A program made the translations under genes and the position numbers. From contig NW_019173932.1 in NCBI RefSeq assembly GCF_001642475.1, forward strand, positions 558,001 through 622,000: 64,000 nucleotides of DNA, in the 5' to 3' direction. Each line of letters opens with the position of its first letter. Position 1 is the stretch's first letter. Below are positions 10,199-21,967 of this stretch, one piece after another. Below the pieces are notes generated by a model. That model had not been told where the DNA came from. It made no database searches and saw only the letters and a program-made list of their open reading frames with translations. The DNA is from Fonsecaea monophora. Lineage: Eukaryota; Ascomycota; Eurotiomycetes; Chaetothyriales; Herpotrichiellaceae.

Positions 10199-13100
10199 GT
10201 TCAACCGGTGAATGGGAAGTGCCCATTGATAACCTAGAGGCTACCATTAGTACAGGTCTGGCTGTCTTTGTCATTGCAATCTGAGTAAAAATTACCACCC
10301 TATGATCAATGATCACAAAGAGACTCCAAATATAGCAGACAACTGGAATAACTCAATTTGCACACCCTCCAGCGCACGAAACAATGAGTCGTTTGTCCTG
10401 CCATCTTTGGGAACAAAGCATGAGCCATTCGAAAAGCTCCAAAAGAAACTCTGGCATAGCCCTTGCGATGAAGCAGCGTCGACATGGGAAGCTTGCATTA
10501 GACACGCCGGTCAGTGTTTTAGAAGTTGAGCATAAGAAGCTTTCCGTCCTTTCGTTCTCCCATTAGAAATTCGGGTGAAGTACTCTGTAAACTCGACGGT
10601 CAAAGCCGTGCCCCTTGCATATCCTATAGGTCCGCATGTTTCGAAACAGGTATGTAAGTAAAAGCCAGTTGGGCCTTGGCTGCAAGGGATGAACCACTGC
10701 TGCGAGGTACAGGAACAGGCACGTGGGTTTAGACCAGTGATGCGCTCCACGCGGAAGGAAGCTGTTACCAACTCGTGGCTCCCGTGTCGACCCTGTCCTC
10801 GGCGATCTGGTGGTGTATGGTCACCTTGTCGTGTTCGAATAGCCGGAGACGAGCATTTTGGGATAGGACTAGTCAAGCCACACGCCAGCAGATGTGCTCA
10901 CTCCGAAGGGCAGATACAAATGTACATGACTGTGGAAAAAGGTGGAGCGTGGTGTGGATGTGATCTCAGCCCTCAACCCACACTAGATTGAAGATGGCAA
11001 ATGGAAATGGCTCAAGGGGAAGGGACTTGACATCAAGCAGCTTTGTTTGCCACTAAACCTGATAGAGGTCGAGATTTAGGCCATGTTTTTTTACAGATAA
11101 ACTCCCCCCTGAGTGTGGACACGGGCTGAGTCTGTGAAGGTCTGTCTGGGGTTTGGCGGAGGTCATCGCTGTAAACGGCAAGGCTTTAGCGTGAGTTTGA
11201 TTGCCATGGCCGCGGTGGCAACCTGTCGACAATTTGTAACCGTTCCACATGGGAATTCAGGAAACGGATCCCCACCGAAAGTTCCTCTGAAAAGTGCCTG
11301 ATAGTGCCTGGCTAAATCTTCCAAGACGGTTGTCGCCTTGACCCTTGAATGGAAGAGATGGCCGGAATGGCACTGTTTGGACAAAAATTAGCGAACCGGA
11401 AGGACTTCCTGTAACCGAGCGAGCGGGCTCATTGGCATTCGTGATTCCGCTATTCTCAAAATGACCCCAGACACACGGGAAGGTGGGAATACTAGCCTGG
11501 ATGGATTCCTTGATAGGCGAAGAGGCTCCCCTTGTCTCGTAGGTCAATCAAAATAGCAGCTCAAGTGACTTGCCAGTGTGTGTGGCGTTCAGCTCGCTAC
11601 ACTAGACCACAATCCAGAGTAGACATGGACATTTCCACGTTGATTGATTGCACCAGAGAAAGTATGCCATTGCTCCAGCACCGTTTGTTTGAGGCGCGAT
11701 ACGAGCTGCAAAGGAGTTGTGTGAAGCCCAAGTTTTGTTCGGCTAGGCTAGCTACCCGGCATTGGGATGAGGAAGCTTGGAGGAATGAGGCGGCACTTCT
11801 TGGTCAACGACAGTCGACAGTGTGACAGGTGTAACCTCTTCGTGTTAGCTATACCGGAAAGGGAACTCCAAGATGCCAGCCTCTTTTGACAGGTTACACA
11901 GGGAGAAGTCTGGCCAAGCTGAGGGGATTCATTGACAGCAGACAGGCTTGAGAGGCGCTGACGGAAATTAGTCCAGAACCCTCCAACAAGGGCCTAGATA
12001 GGCAACAGTTCAATGCTCTCCAGGTGGTGTACCAACTTTGACGGACGACCAAGACAACGTACTCGTACAGTCGCAAAGCTGGCGAGCTACCATCGCCGCC
12101 ATGCTCGGGAGAAAGACAGAGTTTCGTCCCACTCGCATATCTCAGTCTCCACTTGATCAAGAACCACCATGGCTGGAAACGGCCATGTGCGAATATCGGT
12201 ATCCATTTCAGGCTACCGGCGTGGGCGTTTTCAGGTGTGACTGCGAAAATCACGATGTTCTGGCACATGCAATCTTTTGAGTTCAACCTGAAATGGCCAA
12301 ATCCCAATCATTCGCACGGCTGAGGCAGGGGATTCAGGTACAAAAAGTTGATTTTGATTTTAGTTACTCCTGGCGCTTTGACCATCCACGGGATGGGAGG
12401 AGCAACAAGTGGTTCATGATTTGAGGAGAATCATGGACCTTGGCACCTTGCCAGTTCCTTGCCTATTGACACCTGGACCAGGGTTCCAGAGTCCAGAGTA
12501 CCACGGCTGGACCATTGGACCATTGGATGAATACGAGTGGCGGGGAACAGTGGCCCAAGCTCTCTCGCACCTTCCCAGAGTTTTTTCTTGAGGAGACAGA
12601 ATAATCATCTACTCGTAGCTTTTGCCGAGTTGACACTCCACATTTGACATCTGCTCTCCCGACGCCATGTTGAAGACGATTGAGCTTGGAGACTGCCATC
12701 GGGAGCAATACTCGGCGGTTTGGTGGTGAACAGCACCAGTACAACGTCCTTGAGGCCTTGACAGTGGCCACGGACCTCCGACCCTTGCTGAAGACAGAGA
12801 CCAAGTGTGAGAAAAGTGAAAATGTAGTGGAAGAGCATTGAGACACGAGGGCATGACGCGGTGGAGCTCGTTAAGATTTCTCAGATGTCCCGAAAATGCG
12901 ACATCGTTGGCTACCGCACCTGACATGGCGTAGACTAGTGGGCGCTAGCTTAGCGAGCGGAGCCTCGATGCCAATGCGATCGCGCCGATCTGTTGCCTGA
13001 TTCCCTCCTACCACCAATTGGCATCATTGCTCGCTGTCATCGACTCAGATGCCCCTCGCCTTCACCGATCCCGAACTTTGCCAGCCATGGCACTTTGTAA

Positions 13101-13868
13101 ATGCATGACAGGTAGACCGTGGACTAAGAAACAGACAAACAACACGCCTCAGGGAAACCTCCTTGCCTTCAACGGCACCCACACACCCAACCTTCTCTCA
13201 TGCAGCCCACTTCGGAAGGAAGAGAGAGACTTCTTTCCCCCTTGCTGCTTCTACCCGTCGCTACTTTCGAAGGACCCTGACTAGGACCAGGGGACCAGGT
13301 TGCCTCTCGATGGGTCGAGTTTCCCTTGGACACACAGCATGCATGTCTTTGCCAGCCATGGCGCTGTGCCTCCCTGATACCCATTCGCCAGAACCTTGTC
13401 AGGACCTGAGCAGCCACCATGAACTCCTCAAATGCATCTCCTCTCAGCAGGTATGACACGTAGAACATAAACCTGCCTCATTGCCCGCGTGTCTCAGTGA
13501 ACTCTCTCTGTTGCGGCAGGCACGACCAGAGACTTATTTGCCTTTGGACTTTGCAGAGCACGACATCGACTTTGGTTCTGGCTACCTTCCCTCCAGATCA
13601 TTTACTCTAGCTTTACCTTCTTTCTCCCATTGGCACGTTCAGTTTTCCCCGCAAAACACCCGTTCATTGCTTCTTGAAAGCCTTGAACGCCTCTGGCAAA
13701 GCTGTCAAGCATATCTTGACCAGCTGATACTTCCTGTCCTCCCACGTGCGATTGACCCTTGGTCACAGTCGATCCTGTGCTACCTCCTCAGATTGTACCT
13801 GGAACAGCTGTCCCCGAAGACGTGTACGTTGTTGCGTGTCATCAGAGATATCACCGCCCTCAACCAAC
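10199..13868. other. 3.7-kb stretch without a recognisable gene
   Basis: Many short ORFs exist on both strands (the longest about 137 codons on the minus strand, 11894-12307), but none shows a family motif or a convincing exon chain. The last part (from about 13480) is pyrimidine-rich on the plus strand and is probably the promoter and 5' leader of the RGS gene. A 15-bp word around TTTGCCAGCCATGGC occurs twice (near 13078 and 13350), too little to call a repeat family. Confidence 0.45.
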
Positions 13869-15438
13869 ATGGTCCTCTCACTATCATACCGTCGTCCGGC
13901 CTATGTTACCTCCTCCCGCGATTCGCTTGGGTCCGAGTCGGACGGCCGAGTCGAGTCCATCAATTCCGGCTCCAGCTGCCCCTATGGCATTCCAGATGCC
14001 CTCTCCTTTGACAGGATCGTCAGCGGCGGAACTTGTCCTGTAAGTCAAGAGCTGAAGCTTACTGAACTTGCCAGTATAGCCTCTCGGCTAATCTATTCAT
14101 GCTGCAGCCTGTGACCACGCGTGAATTCATGGACTTCCTGCGTTACATTGAGTACGACGCCGAGAACCTGCAGTTCTACCTGTGGTATCACGACTATTGC
14201 AAGCGCTTCAACGAGCTTCCCGACCACGAGAAAAGACTTGCCCCTGAGTGGACTGCAGACCAAGCATTGGCGGAGAAGACGCAGGCTGAAAAAGAGAAAC
14301 TTCCTAAGAAAATGACAAGTGCTGCTGCTTCAGTGTTGAAAGGGACAGACTTCGATCCCCATGCGAAACTCGCTCCCCCGGACACTGCTCCTAATCCATT
14401 CAACACGCCTCCCAGAACCTCTTCAGTCTCCGCCACAGACCAAGGCAGCCTGGTCCCCTCGAGTCTCGGCTACAGTGAGGACGCTACGACTCTCAGAACA
14501 GGAACCACTGAGCACGGGAAAAGAGCCGAGATCGCATTTGAAGAAGCGGGAACTCTTCAGCCATGTATGTTGACAGAGGTCCTTGTGTGTTTCGTTGCAC
14601 TAATGTGAAATCAGTCACCATCCAACCTTTTCGGGAGGAAATCTCACGCATCATCGCCATCTATCTAGCCGATGGTGGGGCAAGATTGCTGAACCTGTCA
14701 GCCAAGGAGAAAGCTGTCCTGGTGAAGGCCCTGTCCGTGACTACTCACCCTTCAGCATTTCGCGATGTCATTGCTACGGTCGAATGGACTCTTCGTCATC
14801 AAGCTCATCCCAACTTCATCCGCTGGACGATCTGTAACGGCAACAAACCGAGACAGGCCTTTGCAAGATTCCTAGGTGTGGCCGGAATCGTTTGCGGCAT
14901 CGTCTACGGGATTGTCATCACACTGAGTTCAGCCAATCGAGGCTGGCGGGCACTGGTCTTTCTCGGTCTCTTTATCGGCGTTGCGACCCTGTTTGCCGCT
15001 TGGAAGGGCATGTGCGTTGTAAGTCCTACCAAAATATCTTCTCTCTCAAGGCACCCATTAATGGAACAGGTTCTGCATGGCATGCATCACCGACATCTTC
15101 GGCCATGGGAGCTTTTCGGTGATGAAGATGACGCCTCTCCAGAGAAAAAAACCTCGTTTGATAGCTTGGGCTCTTCCAATAGCTATGAAGACGAGCCTTG
15201 GGTAGCCAAATATGAGAAGCGCAACATCATACGCAAGATCTTTGACCGCGAAGTCTGGATCCAGGAGCCTGCGCTGCGTCAGATCCAAGACACCATCTTC
15301 GTCCAAGCTCTCATCACTGCGTTTGTCATTGGAGCGATCACGACTGCTATATTTCTCGCGGTAAGATGCGACTTCTAAGTGTTGGTGTCACTCCCTTCTA
15401 ACTTGAATCACTAGGTCCCGCGCGGAAACTTCTACTGA
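13869..15438 (+). CDS. RGS-domain protein with three C-terminal membrane segments
   Basis: Five exons: 13869-14039, 14108-14564, 14615-15018, 15070-15360 and 15415-15438; 448 aa. The N-terminus MVLSLSYRRPAYVTSSRDSLG leads into an RGS-like region beginning PVTTREFMDFLRYIEYDAENLQFYLWYHDY (broken here: motif FLRYIE, then AENLQF) and ending around FREEISRIIAIYL and HPSAFRDVI. Three hydrophobic helices follow near residues 295-315, 322-342 and 418-440, and the protein ends PRGNFY. RGS proteins speed GTP hydrolysis by G-alpha subunits; this membrane-anchored layout resembles the fungal RgsD/Rax1 type, though I cannot choose between subfamilies. Intron 4 (15019-15069, 51 nt) has no stop and keeps frame, so reading through it is possible. 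The last intron replaces an RCDF stop with the conserved-looking end. Confidence 0.85.
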
Positions 15439-16195
15439 TGATTCCGACGGTAGAAGGCCGTCAACATTATGGGTTTGAGGAATTGGGAGGCAAACAAAAG
15501 TATATCCCTGGGAAAGTACAATTCTTTGGCAGTGTCACAGGCAAGTCTCAACGTGTTTTAAGTACATTGATCAAGGCATGTGATGGTTGGGCCGGTTATA
15601 TGGAAGAGGCGGTACCCCTCTATCTTTATGTGGTAAACACATGTTCGATGTTCGCCAGATGACAGGAGTTATGCTTGATAACACGACACGAATGGTGCTT
15701 AGGAACTTGAGGATCTGGACTAGCACAATGTTTTGGTGGATAAGACGGTCGGAGTCTGGCCAGTCAGTATCTTATCAAATTGAAAATGTACTCTGCATAA
15801 TGTGAGACGGCCCTGAATTATGAAGGCATGAAGAAATTGCTACTCGCTAGTATCGTATGTTCTCTGCTAGAGACATTCCTGATGCTCCGTGAGAATGGCT
15901 CCGCAGCATATCACCTGAACTCGTATCCAACCCATTCACACGATATCGTGATCTCCCCAGGGAACAGCTTCGCCCTGATCGGACTTGATTTTGCAACATA
16001 TATCAACATTATTAACATGGTGAAACGCCGGTAACGCAACTCGAGAACCTTCCGCTGCGAGCCCGAAGGCGTAGTCTCTCTCGTCTCAGCAGCCTAGTAG
16101 TGAAGTTGTTTCGCAAGTATCACCCTGACCGTCATATCACCTCGTACATTACAATCAAAGGTGCATCGGATCTGATCTGTGGCCACCTCCAAGCC
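15439..16195. other. intergenic between convergent genes
   Basis: This is the shared 3' region of the RGS gene (+) and the ABM-like gene (-). A 68-codon ORF at 15828-16034 begins with a hydrophobic stretch but has no other support. Nothing else is seen. Confidence 0.45.
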
Positions 16196-16717
16196 TCATT
16201 TTGCCAGGGGGCAACTGGCCTCTGCATCCTTCTTGCCCGCTCCGTCCTCTGTGGGGACTATGGCGTCCTTGAAGACCGCAAAGCTGGACGGCGTCTCCTC
16301 GAGCACGGGGAAATGGAAGCCGCACTGAGGACACTGTTCGCGGAGCACGGCCTGCTCCTGGGCCAGGTCGTACTTCTTGTCCTGGGCCAGGTTGCAGACG
16401 GGGCAGATGCGGAGGAGGCGGGTGCCGACCAGCTCGAAGTTCGTGATGATGTCCTCCATGATAGCGCCGTTGGCGGCCCACGTCTTACAGTACTTGTGGT
16501 AGACGTTCTTGTGCCAGTCGTACAGGGCGCCACGGCTCGTCCAGAAGCTGCACTCGTTGTACCAGCTCCGGTCGTCCGGGTGCTCCCACCAGGTCAGGTG
16601 GAGGAAGCCGGGCAGCGTCATCAGGTGACGACGCGTGTCGGCGAAGAGGACTTTGAATTTCTCGTACGCGTCCGGGCTCGAGAAGCGCACCCGCTGCATG
16701 GACAGATAGATGGGCAT
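16196..16717 (-). CDS. ABM-like (dimeric alpha/beta barrel) protein with a C-terminal zinc ribbon
   Basis: This is a single-exon ORF of 173 aa with a CACC-ATG start context. The first 105 residues fit a dimeric alpha/beta-barrel (antibiotic biosynthesis monooxygenase-like) fold: a short strand with MQRVRF, a helix YEKFKVLFADTRRHL, then PGFLHLTWWEHPDD and a WTSRGALYDWHKN helix. The C-terminal third carries two CxxC pairs, CPVC and CPQC, about 28 residues apart and followed by GFHFP. This would suit a structural zinc or iron site. I do not recognise a characterised homologue. Possible roles (oxygenase, haem degradation, metal-dependent regulator) are speculation. It stands alone, convergent with the RGS gene. 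Confidence 0.7.
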   Translation of the reverse strand: MPIYLSMQRVRFSSPDAYEKFKVLFADTRRHLMTLPGFLHLTWWEHPDDRSWYNECSFWTSRGALYDWHKNVYHKYCKTWAANGAIMEDIITNFELVGTRLLRICPVCNLAQDKKYDLAQEQAVLREQCPQCGFHFPVLEETPSSFAVFKDAIVPTEDGAGKKDAEASCPLAK

Positions 16718-17971
16718 GGTGGGAGGGGACTAAGTCGAAACTCGAGATTCTCCCTTGGAATAGGTGCCAAAGAAAAAAAAAAAGGTTCAGAAAGCGGCTC
16801 AGTGATTTTCCAAGACAATGAAGATATTCTGGGTGTTTCGCGACCCGACAGAAGCACAAGACCTGAATCCCGGCATCTTATAACAAGTTCCAAGAAAACG
16901 ACAATCAATCACCTGTTGTTACCTGGGGGAATGGCACAAGTAAGGATCCGAGGATTACTTTCATGATGAATCCAATTGCTCCGCCCACGGTTCTGAGCAG
17001 CGCAGCCGAGAAACGCTGTTACTGTGTCTTGAGATAGATAAGCGTCGGCCTGCCTCGTGGTCACTTACCTTTTTGTTGCTTATGGTATCGACTGATAGCG
17101 GAAACCGAGACTTGCCCCAGTTTTTTGGGAGTAAATGCTCCAATACCAATGATATACCGAGTAAACCCTGCCTTTACTTTGTAGGCTTGGGGTATCGACA
17201 GCAGCCGAGATGCACAGATGGGGATCCAATTACCTGGTCCTGCTTTGCTCATGGCATGCGGAGAGGGAATCCCCCGCCCCCTTCTCCTCCCCATGCCTAA
17301 TCGGGACGGTATCCAATCAGAGGGCCAGTCAGTATTCGGCTGGAACAAGACTAGATCAACTCCACGCCAGTCCGACTGCACAATGATATGAAATGCGGGC
17401 TTTGCCGATTGAACATAATGCAAGTTGCATCTGCAGTATGTATAACTGTAAGCAGGCAACAGAGTGCCATACTTCGGCTGTATGCCTTCGTTCTCGCGCA
17501 GATCTGTCACATCGTCAGGAGCATCATGTACCTCTGTCTAGGCAATGGAGATAAGAAAAGATACCAGGTGAAATGGCTCTGGTTGCATTTCGCTAGCAGA
17601 GGGTCCAATTGTTCGCCATCTTTGTTGTCCGACATGTCTCAGACTCTCTCTCTCTCTCAGAAGGATGACCGATGCTAAACCAAGCAGCATGCTGAGTCTT
17701 GGTAGTCCATTAGGTTGCAGGTAGCTCGTAATTGATAAAGGAGGGGTACCAGGAGGGAAATGACGTTGCGGGTAACTTAGCCGAGGAACTAGTGTACTAG
17801 CTTTGTTCCCACTTCTTGGCATGTTCGAACAGCCACATGTGTCGCGTCATGCCCTCGCGCAACCGCGTCCGTCGAGATCCTGTCGACTCTTAGCCTTCAC
17901 ATTTCCTGTGGTATCCCCCCCCCACCTCCACACCCTCCGACGTATTGATTCGAAGCGAGACACAGAATCCC
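16718..17971. other. divergent intergenic region (ABM-like gene / SMC5)
   Basis: No gene is recognised. A short poly-A/T tract lies near 16770 and a CT-rich microsatellite near 17645-17660; both promoters should lie here. Confidence 0.45.
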
Positions 17972-20900
17972 ATGGCTCCTCGATCTACCCGGCGGTCGAG
18001 ACCTCCCGACTCTGACGAGGATGAGTCGAGGCCGGGTACCCCTTCGTCCACCGCCACTAATGACAGCAAACGTAGACGACGACATGCCACCTCTGTCGAC
18101 GATGACGGCTCACCCATACGGCAACTGACCACCCCCTCGGCCATACGCAAACCACATCTTGAGGGCCATGGTAGTAGCAATGACAATGCCAGCCGCGCGA
18201 AAGGTCACCAGCCTGGAGCCATTGTCCGGGTCAAACTGACGAATTTTGTCACCTATACCTCCGCTGAATTCTTTCCTGGACCGAATTTGAACATGGTTAT
18301 TGGGCCGAATGGTACCGGGAAAAGCACACTTGTTTGCGCCATCTGTCTAGGCCTTGGGTGGCCGCCTCATGTGAGTTGCGGGTTGAGTACTGCCTCTGAC
18401 CATTTCACTTATGCATGCTAGTATCTCGGACGCGCGAAAGAACCTGCAGAATTCGTCAAGCACGGCTCCCGCGAGGCCATCATCGAGATTGAACTGCAGC
18501 GGACGACCAAGCTCAACAAGAATCCGGTGATCAAAAGGGTGATACAAAGAGAAGGCAACAAGTCCAAATTTTTTTTGAATGGAAATGCATCTTCAGGTGC
18601 TGCTGTCAAACAGTTGGCGAACGCGTTCAACATCCAGATCGACAATCTCTGCCAATTTCTCCCCCAGGACAAGGTCGTCGAGTTTGCTCAAATGAGTCCT
18701 ACGGAGCTGCTCACCAGCACGCAGCGAGCCGTGGCCGGTCCAGAAATGATCAAATGGCACGAGGACTTGAAGAAGCTCCGCAGCTCCCAGAGCGATGGCA
18801 TGACGGATGACAGAGATGCCCGAGAACAACTGCAAAACCTGGAGAACAGACAAGCAATGCAACAGGCAGAAGTGGAACGCATGAGGGAAAGAGCTGTCGT
18901 CAAAAAGAGACTTGCGAGCTTAGAGAAATTCCGACCGTTAGTCCACTACCACAAAGCCAAAGCAAACTTCATTGCCGCGAAAAATAGGATGGGGGACCTA
19001 GCGGAAGAGCTCAAACGTCTCAGAAAGGCGGCGGCACCTGTCCTCCAAAGCCTTGACGCCAAGAAAGACTATGAAATCCAGGCACGAGCATTCAACGCTG
19101 CATGTGAGAAGGAGTTAAGCGCAAGTTTCAAAGATTATGAGCGCAAAGCAAGGGTCGTCGAGGAGAAACAAGGTGTCATCGACGACTTGAACAACGAAAT
19201 CCAGGCAGAGAAGAAGAGCATTCCCGAAAATAGGGCAAAGTTACAACGAGAACAGATGAAGCTACAGGATCTGAGGCGAAAGAAAGCAGAGGCTCCAGAA
19301 GCATTCGACTCTCAAGCCATGAATAGCGAGATCCAGGAGCTGAGGACGCGTCTGCGAGCATTGGATGATCGGAAAAGTGACCTCGAGTCACGGAGGACAG
19401 AACTGGGAGATCGAGCTGACAGATCGGTCAAACAATTCAGAGTCCTGAAGGGTCAGCTCGCAGGACTTGAGACGCAAGTTGGCCAACAAGAAGGTAAACT
19501 GGAGAACTTGTCACGGGACACTTTGAAAGCTTGGAGGTGGATTCAGGACCACCGCGATGAGTTCACTGCTCATGTGTACGGACCTCCAATCGTGGAATGT
19601 TCGCTTAGGGATTCACGCATGGCCGATGTGGTCGAGTCTTTCCTGCAAGTTAACGACTTCAAGTTCATCACAGTCCAGAACAAAGCCGATTTCACTCTTC
19701 TTCAACGCCAGTTGTTTCAAGGTCTCAAGCTCCACGACGTGAGCCTCCGTGAGTGCGCCACTGATAGCCTGGAGCAATTCCGTCCACCCTTGACCGGGCA
19801 GGAAATGGAGCGGTTCGGGTTGAGCAGCTGGGCTTTGGATCATTTGCAGGGCCCGCCAACCGTGCTGGCCCAACTCTGCTTTGAAAGATCTCTCCACAGG
19901 TGTGCAATCAGTTCCAGGGAGCTTACTCAACAGCAGCATGATGATGTGGCAAAGACACCTATACAAAGCTATTCTGCTGGGAGAAAGACGTATCATTTCA
20001 TACGACGCGCGGAGTATGGTGCAGCAGGCACGTCGGCCAGAGTGCACGACATACGTCAAGCCAGAATGTGGACCAATCAGCCAGTGGACATGGGAAGAAA
20101 AGCCGCTTTGCAACGACAGATGAATGAAGTGAAAGGGGAGCATGAAATGTTCAAGTCTGAATCAGAAGACATCGACAAAGAAATCGCGCAACTCGAGGAG
20201 AATCAAAGACTCGTTCACGAAGAGATTGAAGCCAAGCAGCGAGAAAAGGGCGCGAAACAACAGGCCCTCGCAGAATGGAATGCCTTGGATCCCAAGATCC
20301 AAAGCTACGAAGACAAGATCCGCATTCTCAGCGAAGCGCTGACCGGGGTCAGGGCTCGGTTGAATGAGCTCAGCGACCGCCATGATGCCGCTCTCCTGGA
20401 CAAAACGGAAGCCGTCCTCGACTTTGTCGATGCCTCGAGAGACATCAAGTCGAAGACGGCGCGCTTGCTTGAAGCAGAGATCTTCCACCTGGAGGCAACG
20501 TCGGATTTTGAGGTGTTGAAAACACACAACGATCATATCCTCCGTAGCATAGAAGAGAAGGAGGCCGAGCGAAATACTGCAGAGCAATTCTTCAATGAGG
20601 AGCGCAAGCGAGCCAAGGACATTCGCGATGTCGCCTTCAAACTGAGGGCAGAAAGCGAAAAGGCTGCAGAGGAAGGCGACAGCAGCCTGATTGAGCTCAT
20701 GGATCATATAGTCCAAACGGTCCAAACCGAAGAAAACCTGGACGCTGAGATCGACGCCGAGAAGGCTAAGTTGGAGCTGACCGAGGGTGGTAATGCTGGT
20801 ATCATCGCTGAATTTGAGGAACGAGCCAAAACTATTGAGAGGTTACAGAGCAAAGTTCAGGAGGGCGATCGACGCCGGGAGGAGTTTAGACACGCCATTG

Positions 20901-21604
20901 GCACCATCCGGGCCAAATGGGAACCTCGACTGGAGGAAGTGGTGTCCAAGATCAACGACGCCTTCTCCGATTCCTTTGCACGCATCGGATGTGCTGGGCA
21001 GGTTACGGTGCACAAGGCATCCTCTGAAAATCCCGCTGATTGCACTGAGGAGAACGGCGGAATAGAGAACGGGTTGGACTTTGCTAACTGGGCCATCCAC
21101 ATCAGCGTCAAGTTCCGGGAGCAAGAGCCACTGAGTCTCCTAGACAGTCACCGGCAGTCGGGTGGTGAAAGAGCAGTCAGTACCATCTTCTACCTCATGG
21201 CTCTGCAGAGTCTAAGTCGAGCTCCCTTCCGAGTGGTCGACGAGATCAACCAGGGCATGGACCCCCGAAACGAACGCATGGTGCATGGTCGAATGGTCGA
21301 TATCGCGGCGGACGACGGCGGCAGTCAATACTTCCTCATCACACCCAAGTTACTGAGTGGGTTGAAGTACAGACGGGGTATGACAGTGTTGTGCATTGTC
21401 AGTGGCGAGAACATGCCCGCGGCCAGAGAACTTGACGCCAAAGGCAATTGGCACGATGGACCCAAGGTTGATTTCCGCTTGTTTGTGAGACACGCGAAGG
21501 AGCAGAAGATCGATGTCTCGACTGACGGGAGGAGGATTGACTCGGATGTCGCTATGACGGGAAGTTTTGAGAGTGCGAGTCAGTCTACCGCTGTCGGCGC
21601 CTAA
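17972..21604 (+). CDS. smc5: SMC5, structural maintenance of chromosomes protein
   Basis: Two exons, 17972-18370 and 18422-21604, give 1193 aa, the expected size. The Walker A motif GPNGTGKST lies at residues 111-119, after a disordered basic tail. Exon 2 starts with the YLGRAKEPAEFVKHG block and continues with FLPQDKVVEFAQMSP, typical of SMC5. Long coiled coils flank a hinge near residues 520-600 (YGPPIVECSL, VVESFLQVNDFKFITVQ). The C-terminal head has the ABC signature SGGERAVSTIFYLMALQ and a Walker B/D-loop region RVVDEINQGMDPRNER. In yeast and animals SMC5 pairs with SMC6 to form the Smc5/6 complex in DNA repair and replication-fork stability. The ATG at 17972 was chosen because the upstream in-frame triplet is TTG, not ATG. 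Confidence 0.96.
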
Positions 21605-21967
21605 AACGGCAATCAAGGGGTACCAACTACAGTGTTCAACCATGTCTGGGATGAGGTTTCACCGGCAAAATTATGGATATAGACTGTGTGGGCAGAATTG
21701 GTCGGCGATGACCCAAATGAGGCATGAAGGATGTAGTTGGAATCGCCGTTTTGCCGAGGTCTTGTGAAGTATCGCAGTATTTGCCTGTTGGTTTCTCCGC
21801 ATCCAACTTGACCGGTTTGCCTGCGCTGCACGCCCATCACCCGGTGATCATGGCCGACATAGCCGGACGCACATCTCTTTGCTCTCTCTTGATCTTCTTG
21901 ATCCATCCCTCTTGTCCTTGTATGTACGGAGCTGGCGTTTTGCGAGTCGCTGGTGTGTGTGTGAATC
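21605..21967. other. short intergenic region
   Basis: This 363-bp gap holds the SMC5 3' end and the promoter of the acyl-CoA ligase gene. No other feature is seen. Confidence 0.5.

Noticed and set aside
11894..12307. 137-codon minus-strand ORF
   Set aside because: There is no family motif, no splice partners and no codon pattern like that of the neighbouring genes.
13075..13370. repeated word TTTGCCAGCCATGGC
   Set aside because: The match does not extend beyond about 15-20 bases and there are only two copies, compatible with chance.
13481..14011. 176-codon plus-strand ORF
   Set aside because: It overlaps the RGS start in another frame, lacks an ATG-based conserved start and consists of translated pyrimidine-rich leader sequence.
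15828..16034. 68-codon ORF with a hydrophobic start
   Set aside because: A signal-peptide-like start alone is weak; the rest has no Cys pairs or conserved pattern, and it lies in a convergent 3' region.
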